Origin: Rhynchospora pubera
Lineage: Eukaryota > Streptophyta > Magnoliopsida > Poales > Cyperaceae
Reading direction: 5' to 3'
Assembly: GCA_028095005.1 (NCBI GenBank)
Contig: CM051459.1
Coordinates: 199,865,902 to 199,929,901, forward strand
DNA: 64,000 nucleotides
Shown: one piece after another, positions 48,700 to 58,051 of the stretch
How positions within the stretch are numbered: position 1 is the first letter of the stretch
How the letters are laid out: every line of letters begins with the position of its first letter
Position numbers and translations under genes: made by a program
Notes under the pieces: model-generated
The model's database searches: none
Told to the model about the DNA's origin: nothing
Seen by the model: the letters and a program-made list of their open reading frames with translations, nothing else

Positions 48700-50774
48700 T
48701 TAATGTTTTTTTTCCTATGTCGTTTATTATTTCGACCACTATTCAAACTGTAAAAATCATAATTATCGTCTATTATTTCGACCACTATCCATGTGTTTAT
48801 GATATACCAAAAAAAAACGCTAAAATTAGGGTTGTTTAGATTAGGTCGGCTCATAAAGGCAAACATTAATCCAATTCATCTTCACGTTCACATTGCGCGC
48901 ACACATAGTACTACATAATTAGTAGCACATGAAGGCTATGTAGAAGTTGGTTACTGTAGCCAGCTGATGCACACGGAGCATGCACGAGCATGTACTCAGA
49001 TCACTCGATGCTGATATAAATTGGTGCAGTTTTGAGTCGAGACATAAGACACAGTATTCAATCGGTCTACTTCACGTGCAACTTTAAGAGGTCCCCTCCT
49101 CTACACATGACAAACATTTTAACCATTTCCTTTCTTCTGTTCCTTCTCAAAACATTAATTTTTGCTGTCTACCTTCGTTATATATGCTTTGTCTCATTGT
49201 CTGTGCTTAAATATCTCCTTCTCCTCTCCATTTGTTTTGGTATAATGGGACTCAGCAATTCTCAGCCGTCCATGCTAGATTTGGCTGTTTAAGTAGACTG
49301 TTTGACTCACGCTTTTTCAAATCGATCGAAGAAAAAGACGAAATATTTGTAAGAAGTAAGAACACTTAATTTGTTTTCCATAAATTATTTATAAAAGAAA
49401 GTTTGCAATACAGACGCGGATGGGACGGAATCCAACCCCACATGATGGACGTGGAGATGATAATAAAATTATGTGTGGGGATAGCAATAATATATGATTC
49501 TTCGTACTTGTCACTTCCACTATCATCAAAGCTTTTTAAAAATTAAATTAATTGACGATTTTTACCTTGGAAAAACCAATAATTGTGCAGAAGATTTCCC
49601 CCCGTCTGAGCTACGTCTGATTCGCAACTTGCATTTTTGGGAGTAGATATGTGAAATTAATGCCCTTAAAATTCCCCCGAAAATTTTGCAACGAGTTTCT
49701 AAAATGTTTTTATTTCCTGTCGCACAAAAGAAATAATTAAAAAGTGGCAGAAACAACGACAATGTTGACCGTGTATAAACAAATATTCCGCACTAGAGGT
49801 TCTGGTTTCACAACTGGGCACAAATTAGACTGGTAGCGCCAACTAGTGAACACATTAATTGAGCGTGTTAAATCGGGATGAAGAAATAGAAATGTCATTA
49901 GACTGGAGTACTTTTAGATAAAAAGAATTTTGCACATTAAAGGAACAAAGCACTAGCATTCAAGAATCTTCCAAATGTGTTTTTCTAAACCGAACATTAC
50001 CATTCTTAGGTACATGCTGGCATACTTGCCCATCTGCCTTTCCTCAGGTTTGGCAAATTTTTTGTTGTTGTAGAAAAGTGGTCACATTTGCAGCAAATGT
50101 CCTCAATTTAAAACGAACCAGAGCACGAAAAGGACTCGTGAAAGAGAAAGGAAAAGAAAAGTATTGGCATGAGATGTAGAATTTAGTTGCCTCTTCGCTG
50201 GGAGGCAACACTTGCATGCAAAAGTGGTTGCCTGGGTTTTAGTTGCTGCCTCTTCTCATCATTACTTTAATCAAGGGGAGATTCTGTTTCTCAGTTAGTT
50301 ATGATTATTTTTTTTTATCTTTATCTTTTCCTTTTCCTTTTCTAAGGAAGGAAGTAATTGGAAATTTGGAATGGTAATTGGAATGGCTCCCATCTTCTAG
50401 TTTTTCATTTTTCCTCTCCTTTCATATATTTATTTGTTGTTTATACTTTATACAAATATCAAATTTACCACTATATAACACCCTTACCGGAACCAATTAA
50501 ACCAGACATAATTCGAAAAAATAATTCCAATTCATCAAATTTGCTGACAACCTAGGTGGGAGGCCGTCGTTGGCCTCCTCTTGCCACCACTACATTCTTT
50601 TCCCCTCCCTTAGTCATTTTTATTTTTTTTTCTCAGTTTTCCCTCTCTCCTATCTGTAATCCTTCTTTCTTTTAACTTCTTCTCGGTTCTCTTATTTTTG
50701 TTGGTCGTTTTGACAGTTAAAGGTAGGGTTTTTTTTTATCTCGCTGAGTTTTTTTCGCTGCAAAACCCTCATAT
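48700..50774. other. Intergenic sequence
   Basis: No gene recognised. A TATTATTTCGACCACTATnCA unit is repeated at about 48724 and 48771. The frame at 49032-49292 is hydrophobic but without family resemblance. Confidence 0.35.
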
Positions 50775-50789
50775 TAATTGAAGAGTCGT

Positions 50790-50990
50790 TCATGTCACAT
50801 GCCAAGACATATAAATCTGGTTAGTTGATAAATTGAGGCATTTATATCCCTTTTCAGAATAAGCATAACCAATAAAAACACATGGCAAATATCTATTTTG
50901 AAGTTTATGATTATTATAAGCCCGAAGGTAAGAAAAACATAGCCATCCTAAGACTTTGAGAAATGTGTAGTCCGGATTTTTGTTGAACAA
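50790..50990 (-). pseudogene. Copia pol segment after integrase
   Basis: FNKNPDYTFLKVLGWLCFSY, LRAYNNHKL, PCVFIGYAYSEKGYKCL and NQIYMSWHVT follow the conserved pattern of the copia region after the integrase core (LKVFGCLCYPxLRPYxxHKL, CxFLGYxxxxKGYxC). The coding match ends at about 50790. Confidence 0.85.
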
Positions 50991-51151
50991 TGATGTGTAG
51001 GGAATGTTGTGATGAGATGGAGAGGGAAGACGGTTGATGGGATAAATGATGCATGCAAAAATTTCATCCCAAAAAGAAAATGGTATAAAGGCCTTAGTGT
51101 GGTAAGAGAGAGCTCGATAATATGGGAATATATGCGCTTGGCAATTCTATT

Positions 51152-51460
51152 TTATTGGAGAGTGTAGGGACAAGTTATTTGAAAGATAATTTGTGAAAAA
51201 CGTTGAGAAAAAGATATGTATTCCGTACCACCATCGGTACAAAGTATTTTTATGTGACGACTCAAAAAATTTTCTACTTGTAATTTAAAGAGGATAAAAA
51301 TTTGAGAGAGTTCATTCTTTGTACGAAGAAAATAAATCCGAATAAAATATGTAAAATCATCAACACAGATAATATAGTAACGATAACCATGCATCTTTAG
51401 AAACGATAGGAGCGGGTCCTCAAAGATCCGAATGTACAATCTCAAATGGATAATGACAAC
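51152..51460 (-). pseudogene. Copia integrase core
   Basis: HYPFEIVHSDLxGPAPIVSKD (first catalytic Asp region) reads in one frame, then a frameshift, then GYRYYIICVDDFTYFIRIYF and LCTDGGTEY (second Asp). The Glu of the DDE triad is not in a clean frame. The preceding KSHKLSFNSSTS segment lies on the other side of the MITE. Confidence 0.85.
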
Positions 51461-51608
51461 GGCTCCGTTTGGATGGGAGCAAGAATAAGAGAATAGTTTC
51501 TTCCTACTTCCAAATTTATTATAAACAATTCAAACTCTTCACAAATTTACACACTTCCCAATACTTCTTCCCTTATTCCTCTTATTCCCACACCATCCAA
51601 ACGGAGAC
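51461..51608. mobile_element. GGCTCCGTTTGGAT MITE inside copia integrase (148 bp)
   Basis: Ends GGCTCCGTTTGGATGGG and CCATCCAAACGGAGAC. Inserted between the codons for SHKLSFNSSTS and HYPFEIVHSD of the copia polyprotein, so removing it restores the conserved order. The target duplication is imperfect (AAC/AAG). Same family as the 15420, 45777, 47515 and 48511 copies. Confidence 0.88.
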
Positions 51609-51977
51609 AAGAAGTACTTGAATTAAATGATAATTTGTGAGATTTACCATACAACATTCAGTACAAAGATTCATTTTATGCAAAGAACAAGATAAACAAA
51701 ATATATTTAGAATATGCAATATAGTAGATGAGGAAGGATGTCCGAGCCGTGCATGCTACAAAGAAGCCAAAGTTATCTCTCCAAAAAAGACTTGAGATTT
51801 AGAAGAGGGAGAAGGGAGGCGAAGGTATTGGCCATTAGTAAGTGAAACTTAAATGAAAAGGGCTTTGGTGGCTCGATCCTTAATCGAACAACAAGTAAGA
51901 GAGAATTTAATAAGTAACGAGTTGTCGACAAGCAAAATTAGAAACAATCAAAGTAGAATTGTCAATGTGAGAAATGA

Positions 51978-52329
51978 CTATACACATTTCATTACTTGTT
52001 TGAAATTGTCATGACAATCAAAAGGATCGAAGGAGTAGAGGTTGCTGAGATCGAACGTAACATGGTGGATTGCACCTGAGTCAATGCACCATTCATGTGG
52101 AGGATGCGCAAAAATCAGTTGTGCTGAATTTGCTTGATAGCCATGGGTCAGTTGAGAATTTAGTTGATGCTGATTTGACATGGTATCACAGTTGCGGGCA
52201 TCAAAATGGAAGTAACAATTTCTTACTTGATGATTGGTGCGTCCATAGATTTGACAAGGTGCATGATGAGCTCTCATCTGAGACATAGGATTAGCTGGAA
52301 ATTTCTGGCTAGGCAGCTGAGTAGCATAA
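51978..52329 (-). pseudogene. Copia gag zinc knuckle and protease
   Basis: CQIYGRTNHQVRNC is a CCHC knuckle whose second Cys has become Tyr. About 50 residues on, WCIDSGAIHHVT is the aspartic-protease active site (consensus WxxDSGATxHxT). The frame also reads YATQLPSQKFPANP at the boundary with the inserted LTR, so gag continues on the other side of that insertion. Confidence 0.85.
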
Positions 52330-54004
52330 TGTTGGAGTTATGTCCTAGAATTCAACAGTTTATTATTGACAGATCGTCCAAGTTGAGAATCTAAATTATA
52401 GATCTATGTGTTTCTTTTTTAATTAAATGACAATAATAAATTTAAATCATTCGTAGTCTTGATAATTAACAAGGACCATTAATTATCATAAAAAATTAGT
52501 ATGTAAGATAAGTGATGATTAAGTTCTACAAATTATAAGTAATGAGTTATCAACTTAATTGCATATGTGTATGTTACTGGTACATAGCAAGGGACTTGAC
52601 CCAATAAAATAAATACATGGATTGTGTTATGTGTCATTATTTATTTCATATGAGTTTGATTCTAAGTTTGAGATGGTTCAGCTTTTTCACATAAGGACAG
52701 ACTCAATAAATATTGTCTAACGTTGATTCCTATACGGACTTTATTTATGTTCCCTTGAATTGTGTGGGAAAAATTGTTCATCAAGAAAATCGTATTTCCC
52801 TCATTAGTATACCTAATGAGTGATGATATCTATTGGGTCCCTTGATGGAGTTGGATTGTTTGGCTAACTTGTACAATCAACTCTAGATCAATAAATGTAT
52901 AATCTACAAGAATGACAAATTCATATCTTGGATTATATAGTGATATCATGATACATAAGAATCAAAATAAGAAAATTATCTATTTCTTATGCATGATTGA
53001 AATACTATAAAAGTATAGTATTTATTTATGTTAATTGGAAACCATAATATGTTGCTAGATACCGCTTATGATTATTGGAAATAAATAGCAATTTAATTCC
53101 ATGGCCAATATGATGTAAATCCGCGAGAGTCGCTCAAATAAAACTTTAACCATATAAAGCATTATTTAATTTATTTACATTGGATATGAAAAGTATGATA
53201 AATTAATTAATTAATTATATATCGTTGCGAACTATTATAATTAATTAAGTCAAAGAGATCATATAGAAATAAAATAATGCATATGGTAATTCTATAATAA
53301 TTATCAAATAGTTGATAATTAATTATATTAAATAATATTTAATATAATTATGTGAATTATATTGAATATATAGGCTTTAATTTAATTAGCCTGATTAAGC
53401 CCAAATATAAAGCAGTTGAGAGGATCTATTGATTAATAGAATTAGTGGATAATTAAATAAATTAATGTGGCACATCTAGGTCCATTATATGGCCAGCCAA
53501 AAGAGAGCACAACGATTCCCAATGAATTAGGTTTGGTTGTCTATATAAGGACCATTATGGAGAAAATTAGGGAAAGTTTTTTTTCTCTTTTTTCTCCATC
53601 TTGAGTCGCCACCTTCTTCAAAATTGAGAAATTTTTATTTTTCTAATTTTGCTCTCTCAATTAGTTTCTTTTAGATGCTCGTGTGTTGAGTTTAGATTAT
53701 TCATAGATTAATTGGTGAATTAATTAAAAAATACAAAGGATTAGCTTTTTCCTCTTTCTTGCTAGTACAAGAATTAGGAATTGGTTAAACCTTTTGATGG
53801 ACCTAAGAACTAGAAGGAGGAGGTGTTGGAGAGCACGTCATCGATTCCAAACGAGTTGGTCGAGCTTTTTCATTGCGATACGAAGAAAGGTATACGTGAT
53901 TTTCTTTATCTCTTGCACTAAACTTGGTCTTTCCATTAGATCCTCTTATTAGTTCATTGTTTAATTGATTTAAATGCAATTTAAATTTGTAAATAAGGGC
54001 TAAA
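52330..54004. repeat. LTR of the 24568 family inserted in copia gag (opposite orientation)
   Basis: Begins TGTTGGAGTTATGTCCTAGAA, the inverse of the right end of the solo LTR at 26310, and follows that LTR in reverse order (GTCCCTTGATGGAGTTGG, GATCAATAAATGTATAATC, ATCGTGATACATAAGAATC-like, GTGTTGAGTTTA, TTCCAAACGAG). About 1675 bp. The right end is diverged (near GGGCTAAATA), so the TSD is not certain. It splits the gag coding sequence. Confidence 0.8.
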
Positions 54005-54810
54005 TAAGTTCTTTCATAGAATGAGGCACATGATTAGGGGTTGTGGAAATTATGATAATTGTGGTTGCGTCTTTGTTGAAATGGAGCTGGTGGTCTGTAT
54101 TGAGGATAAGGTGGCTTGGGTTAAAATGGACATTTAGCAGGCCTTTGAGGGAAGAAAAGAACACGAGGCCTAAGAAACTAATGCTTGTATGAATGCGGAT
54201 TAGAATTTCGTGAATGAAGATTTGAATAGAGAGCAAGTGGATTTACACCCGAAGGAAAACCTAATGGATTTGGTGCCGCACGAAAAGCTGGAGCGATATA
54301 TTGTGCATTCAAATTAACTGGTCTCGTTGATCAGCAAGAGAGAGTGTAGATTTGATAATGAGATCGGATCCGATCGAACAATAAAATCCACCACCTGAGA
54401 GTTGAAATCCATGCTAAGAACCCGAAGAGTATATGTCATAAGATCACGATCGGTGATGGAAGAGTAAAAAAAACGAGTTCATTGACAATGGTTTGAATTC
54501 GCTGTATATACTCAGCATAGGTGGATCCACCCTTGTTGATACCTTGGATCCTATGTTGAAGGTCTATCAAATGCGCCTGAGATGCAAAAATAAGTGCGAT
54601 GAAGAAGTGATTAGAGTTAGATTGATGTCGTGCAAGAGATGATCCGAGCAAGAAGGGATTCAGTGAGATATGATCACAACCATCCCAGTAGTAACCGATC
54701 TTATTTTTTCCATTAGATTTATGTCGTATTAAGCTGAACGGTTTGATTATAGGTGATTGTCGGAGATGGTTGTGCTTGAGCATCAATGAAATTAAAGAGG
54801 TCATAATCAT
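54000..54810 (-). pseudogene. Copia gag remnant (N-terminal part)
   Basis: The frame at 54436-54810 contains SQAHLIDLQHRIQGINKGGS and YAEYIQRIQTIVNEL, the helical pattern of plant copia gag (retrotran_gag family). A second frame at 54000-54236 is the low-complexity Asn/His-rich part before the zinc knuckle. A frameshift separates them and a stop ends the second just before the inserted LTR. Confidence 0.7.
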
Positions 54811-54967
54811 GGAGCAATAATACGATTTGAGATTATTAGGATAAAAAGTTGGATTGAGTTACTTTTGTAGAAATTATTAAATTTAGTAAAACTATAGAAT
54901 AAGTAAATTGAGTTGAAATTGTAGAATTAACATTTGTAAAAAAAAAAAGATGAATTAATATCCCAAT

Positions 54968-54981
54968 GGACTCTGATACCA
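54968..54981 (-). other. Primer-binding site of copia element 2
   Basis: Minus-strand TGGTATCAGAGTCC matches the initiator tRNA-Met 3' end in its first 11 bases and directly follows the LTR. Confidence 0.8.
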
Positions 54982-55245
54982 TGAAATGAAATGATAAGAA
55001 GAAGAAAGAAATAGAACTAATCTCAATTATTCATTTGTATTTCTGTGTATTCAATTACAATGTCTCTTATACCCTTTTTATATCAGATACAACATTTTCT
55101 AGATCTAATTTATATTGGTTGATGATATTGGGACCGCATCCTATTGATCCTGGCAAGAATCAAGAGAGGCGCAGATTTTGTTATCCAGCACCGCATAATT
55201 TCCAATAGTTGCTGATCTGGACGCCTTAATTTGTTGACTCACACA
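54982..55245 (-). repeat. 5' LTR of copia element 2
   Basis: Directly next to the primer-binding site; minus strand ends CATTTCATTTCA. The far end is placed at TGTGTGAGTCAAC but could be two or four bases off, as no partner LTR survives. About 264 bp, short for a copia LTR but within range. Confidence 0.55.
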
Positions 55246-55872
55246 TTTATTTATAAAAATTACGATTAGTTTATCATTGTATTGGTTCTATTGGAGATAA
55301 ATTTTATTTAATTTGGATTTTTTTATTCAATCGGAAATCAAGTGATCATGTGATTTATTTTATTCTCCCAATCAACCCTCAATTAATATTTCACTCATGA
55401 TGAACTTAATTTGAGTTATTGCTAGATACTAAATTGCTAATTAAGTACTTGTAAAAATGCATTAAGTTTTTAGTTCTCGAGTTGAGACATCATGACGGTC
55501 ATATTTTTCTAAAAAGAAAAAAGACATCCAAGTTATGTATTACAACATGTATTAAGTTTCAATGACGGCAAATGAATTTTGTAATTGAAGTTTTTTTATG
55601 CTCCTTAGTATAATGTATTTTTTTAATTATCATATATATTTATTTATTAGTTCGGATATTCATAATTATTAAAAAAAAATTGTTGTAGAAATAGAGATCT
55701 TTTTTAAAAAATAATAATCGCATCAAAAGTAAGCCAGTACGTTTTGATCCTAATCCATATTTTAACTTTTCTCTCAATTCGTATCTGCAACCGTCATTAG
55801 CTGCTAATGTCTACGATACAAATGATCACAGCTTAGTAAGAATACAATATTTAGAAGCCGGTTCTAAGCAAT
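55246..55872. other. Intergenic sequence
   Basis: AT-rich; nothing recognised between copia element 2 and the foldback element. Confidence 0.35.
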
Positions 55873-56250
55873 ATCGTTTGTTTTAATTTTTTATGATTTT
55901 AAACTTTATAAGATTAAAAGTTATTCGGAATAAAAATTTTTAATCCTAAACGATCAAGAATAAGTTTTTTGTCATCTAGAGTGTTATTTTTAAGTGGTTC
56001 AACATCCGGATTAAATTCTTATTCCTAGGGTATTTGGATCATCTTTTTAATCTAGATTAAGAAGTGGTCCCAACTATTTCTTAATCCACATTAAGAAGAT
56101 GATCCAAACACCCTACAAATAAGAATTTAATCTAGACATTGGACTACTTAAAAATAACACTCTAGATCTCAAAAAACTTATTCTTGATCGTTTAGGAATA
56201 ATATTTTTTAGTCTGAATAACTAATTCTAATTTTATTCGGCAAACGGAGT
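55873..56250. mobile_element. Foldback element, copy A, upstream of ANT (about 378 bp)
   Basis: Nearly complete inverted repeat: left arm AATCCTAAACGATCAAGAAT, TCTAGAGTGTTATTTTTAAG and TATTTGGATCATCTT pair with right arm AAGATGATCCAAACACC, CTTAAAAATAACACTCTAGA and ATTCTTGATCGTTTAGGAAT. The left outer end (CGTTTG) pairs with the right outer CAAACG. Lies 1.8 kb before the ANT start. Copy B is in ANT intron 6. Confidence 0.88.
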
Positions 56251-57897
56251 CTATTATATTATAATTGTGTCCAGCTTTAAATGTTTTTTTGGATCCGCTC
56301 GGTAACGGCCCATCATCCAGACGTCCGAGATTATCAAAATTTGGAGTAAAAAAACGAACTTCAATTTGACTACTAAGGTACGTCGCAGAAAAGGATAAAT
56401 GTACACAGTATGAACAGCTTATTTTTATTAATTACTAGTTTTGGCACCTTGTTCACACATCATTCATGGAACCTTAGGGAGGAAGCACATCTCCTCTTGA
56501 CCCACCTCTTTCTTTTTTGTCTCCAGCTGTTTGACTGCATTCAAATTTTTCTTTCCACCATGGCAGCGTCGTAAATTTTTTCGACCGGCCTATTCCTATT
56601 CCCAACCTTTGTACCTCTTTATTTATGTTTATCTCTATATGATGAGAAATCAATATTCTACCGTAATAAATAGTCTTTCTTTCCTTTCCGTTGGCTGTAT
56701 TTCATCTTGTTTTATTTGTACTTCAATGACTCCACTAACTTATTTCACACAAATACAATGCTACCAATAAAATGCCATGGTTCAAATCTTTATACTAACA
56801 CCCTGACAAAGTAAATCTATTGTAAAAGAAAAGGAAATATAATGTTTGTATTAAACAAACTAGCAAGATTCTGCAACATATAGTTCTCTGGTCCTTTTTT
56901 CTTAAAAGAAAAAAAATATCAATAGGAAAAAACATGGAGGGATATAAATAAAAGGTACCATAGCCCATAGGGGTGGGCCTTTGGGACATAAATAAACACT
57001 AAATAGTAGAAACACAAGATGGACTTAAATTAGATCCTTTTTCAGTTGGCATTGTAGGCTGTACAGAGCTAGAACTGTTGTGAAGTGACTACTTATGCAG
57101 TATTCTTGCCCCTATCAGACCCCTCTTTTAAAAAAATGTAGGAAAAAAATTGAGGGCGTAAAATTTTTCAAGATAAACATGCTTCTCATCCTCATCTCAC
57201 CCATATTCAACTCCATAGCCTGAGCTGCCCACTAAGATCCAATTAATATTGATTATATGATAAAAACTTATTTATTTTTACTGATATAATGAAGGATTGA
57301 TTTCAATTTTTCTACCTGTCTATCAAGTTTTACTCCTATATTCTGAATGCATAACATGTCAATCACCTTAGACGTTATAATCATTTGAATGAGTATATAG
57401 TTATAAACATTATAATTTGTATTGCATAAAGAACTTTTAAATCAACGTTTTATTTAGTTATTTATAGGTCTGAGGAAGTTCCAATTTCCAAAGCTAAATT
57501 ATATTATTATATATTTGTCAAAAAGTTCAGATCCAACCTATTAATTATTAATTATGTATTAACATACGTCAAAAGATCACAATAAAGATAGACCTTTTCT
57601 AATCTCGGTTCTTTGTTAGGGTTTAAGGGATGTTAACAAAAAGGTAAAACGTGCTTAATTAAGTGAGGAGAGAGAGTGTGTGTTCTCAGAGGGGAGGGAT
57701 GGATGTCTTTCTCAGTACACAGATCCCCATAGGAGGCATTTTATCCAGCATTTCTCTGGGGGAACTCATTCTTTTTGCTTAGTTTAAAGGGACAAACACT
57801 CTCGCACACTCACATCCTCGCTCGCGCACACACTCATTCTCATTCCTCTAGTGCTTTTCCTCTGTTCTTTCTCTCTTTCTCTGTCTAACAAGATACC
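56251..57897. other. ANT upstream region
   Basis: No gene seen; small open frames at 56531-56770 (+) and 56795-56989 (-) have no domain. The last 400 bp become CT/CA-rich (from about 57780), as expected for a plant 5' leader. The transcription start cannot be fixed from sequence. Confidence 0.4.
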
Positions 57898-57906
57898 ATG
57901 GTTTGA
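57898..57906 (+). promoter_or_regulatory. Minimal upstream ORF (ATG GTT TGA) before ANT
   Basis: A two-codon reading frame (Met-Val-stop) lies 146 bases before the ANT start, upstream of the longer 23-codon uORF. It matters only if transcription starts upstream of it, which the sequence alone cannot show. Confidence 0.25.
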
Positions 57907-57973
57907 AGTTTGAACACAAAATCCAAAGGCGAGGAGAGAGAGAGCAACCACGGTGCTTGTGCATCATTAGCTT

Positions 57974-58045
57974 ATGTACTCCCCAATGATTGATCCCTTC
58001 TCCTCTCACTCTACACTCTCTCACCTCTGTTCTATCTCAGATTAG
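57974..58045 (+). promoter_or_regulatory. Upstream ORF in the presumed ANT leader
   Basis: An ATG at 57974 opens a 23-codon frame beginning MYSPMIDPFSSHS and stopping at TAG 58043-58045, six bases before the ANT ATG. A second in-frame ATG is at 57986. It lies in a pyrimidine-rich stretch that looks like 5' leader. If transcribed, it could reduce ANT translation or require reinitiation. The frame is seen directly; inclusion in the mRNA and any effect are inferred. Confidence 0.4.
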
Positions 58046-58051
58046 TAGAAG

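Larger units (their letters stand above)
50775..55245 (-). mobile_element. Ty1-copia retrotransposon, element 2, with nested insertions
   Basis: Minus-strand order: LTR (about 54982-55245), primer-binding site (54968-54981), gag (54436-54810 and 54000-54236), an inserted LTR (52330 to about 54004), gag zinc knuckle plus protease (51978-52329), integrase (51152-51460) cut by a MITE at 51461-51608, and the post-integrase segment (50790-50990). It then stops, so RT, RNase H and the 3' LTR are missing. Frames are broken in several places. The layers give a relative age: copia first, then LTR and MITE. Confidence 0.88.
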
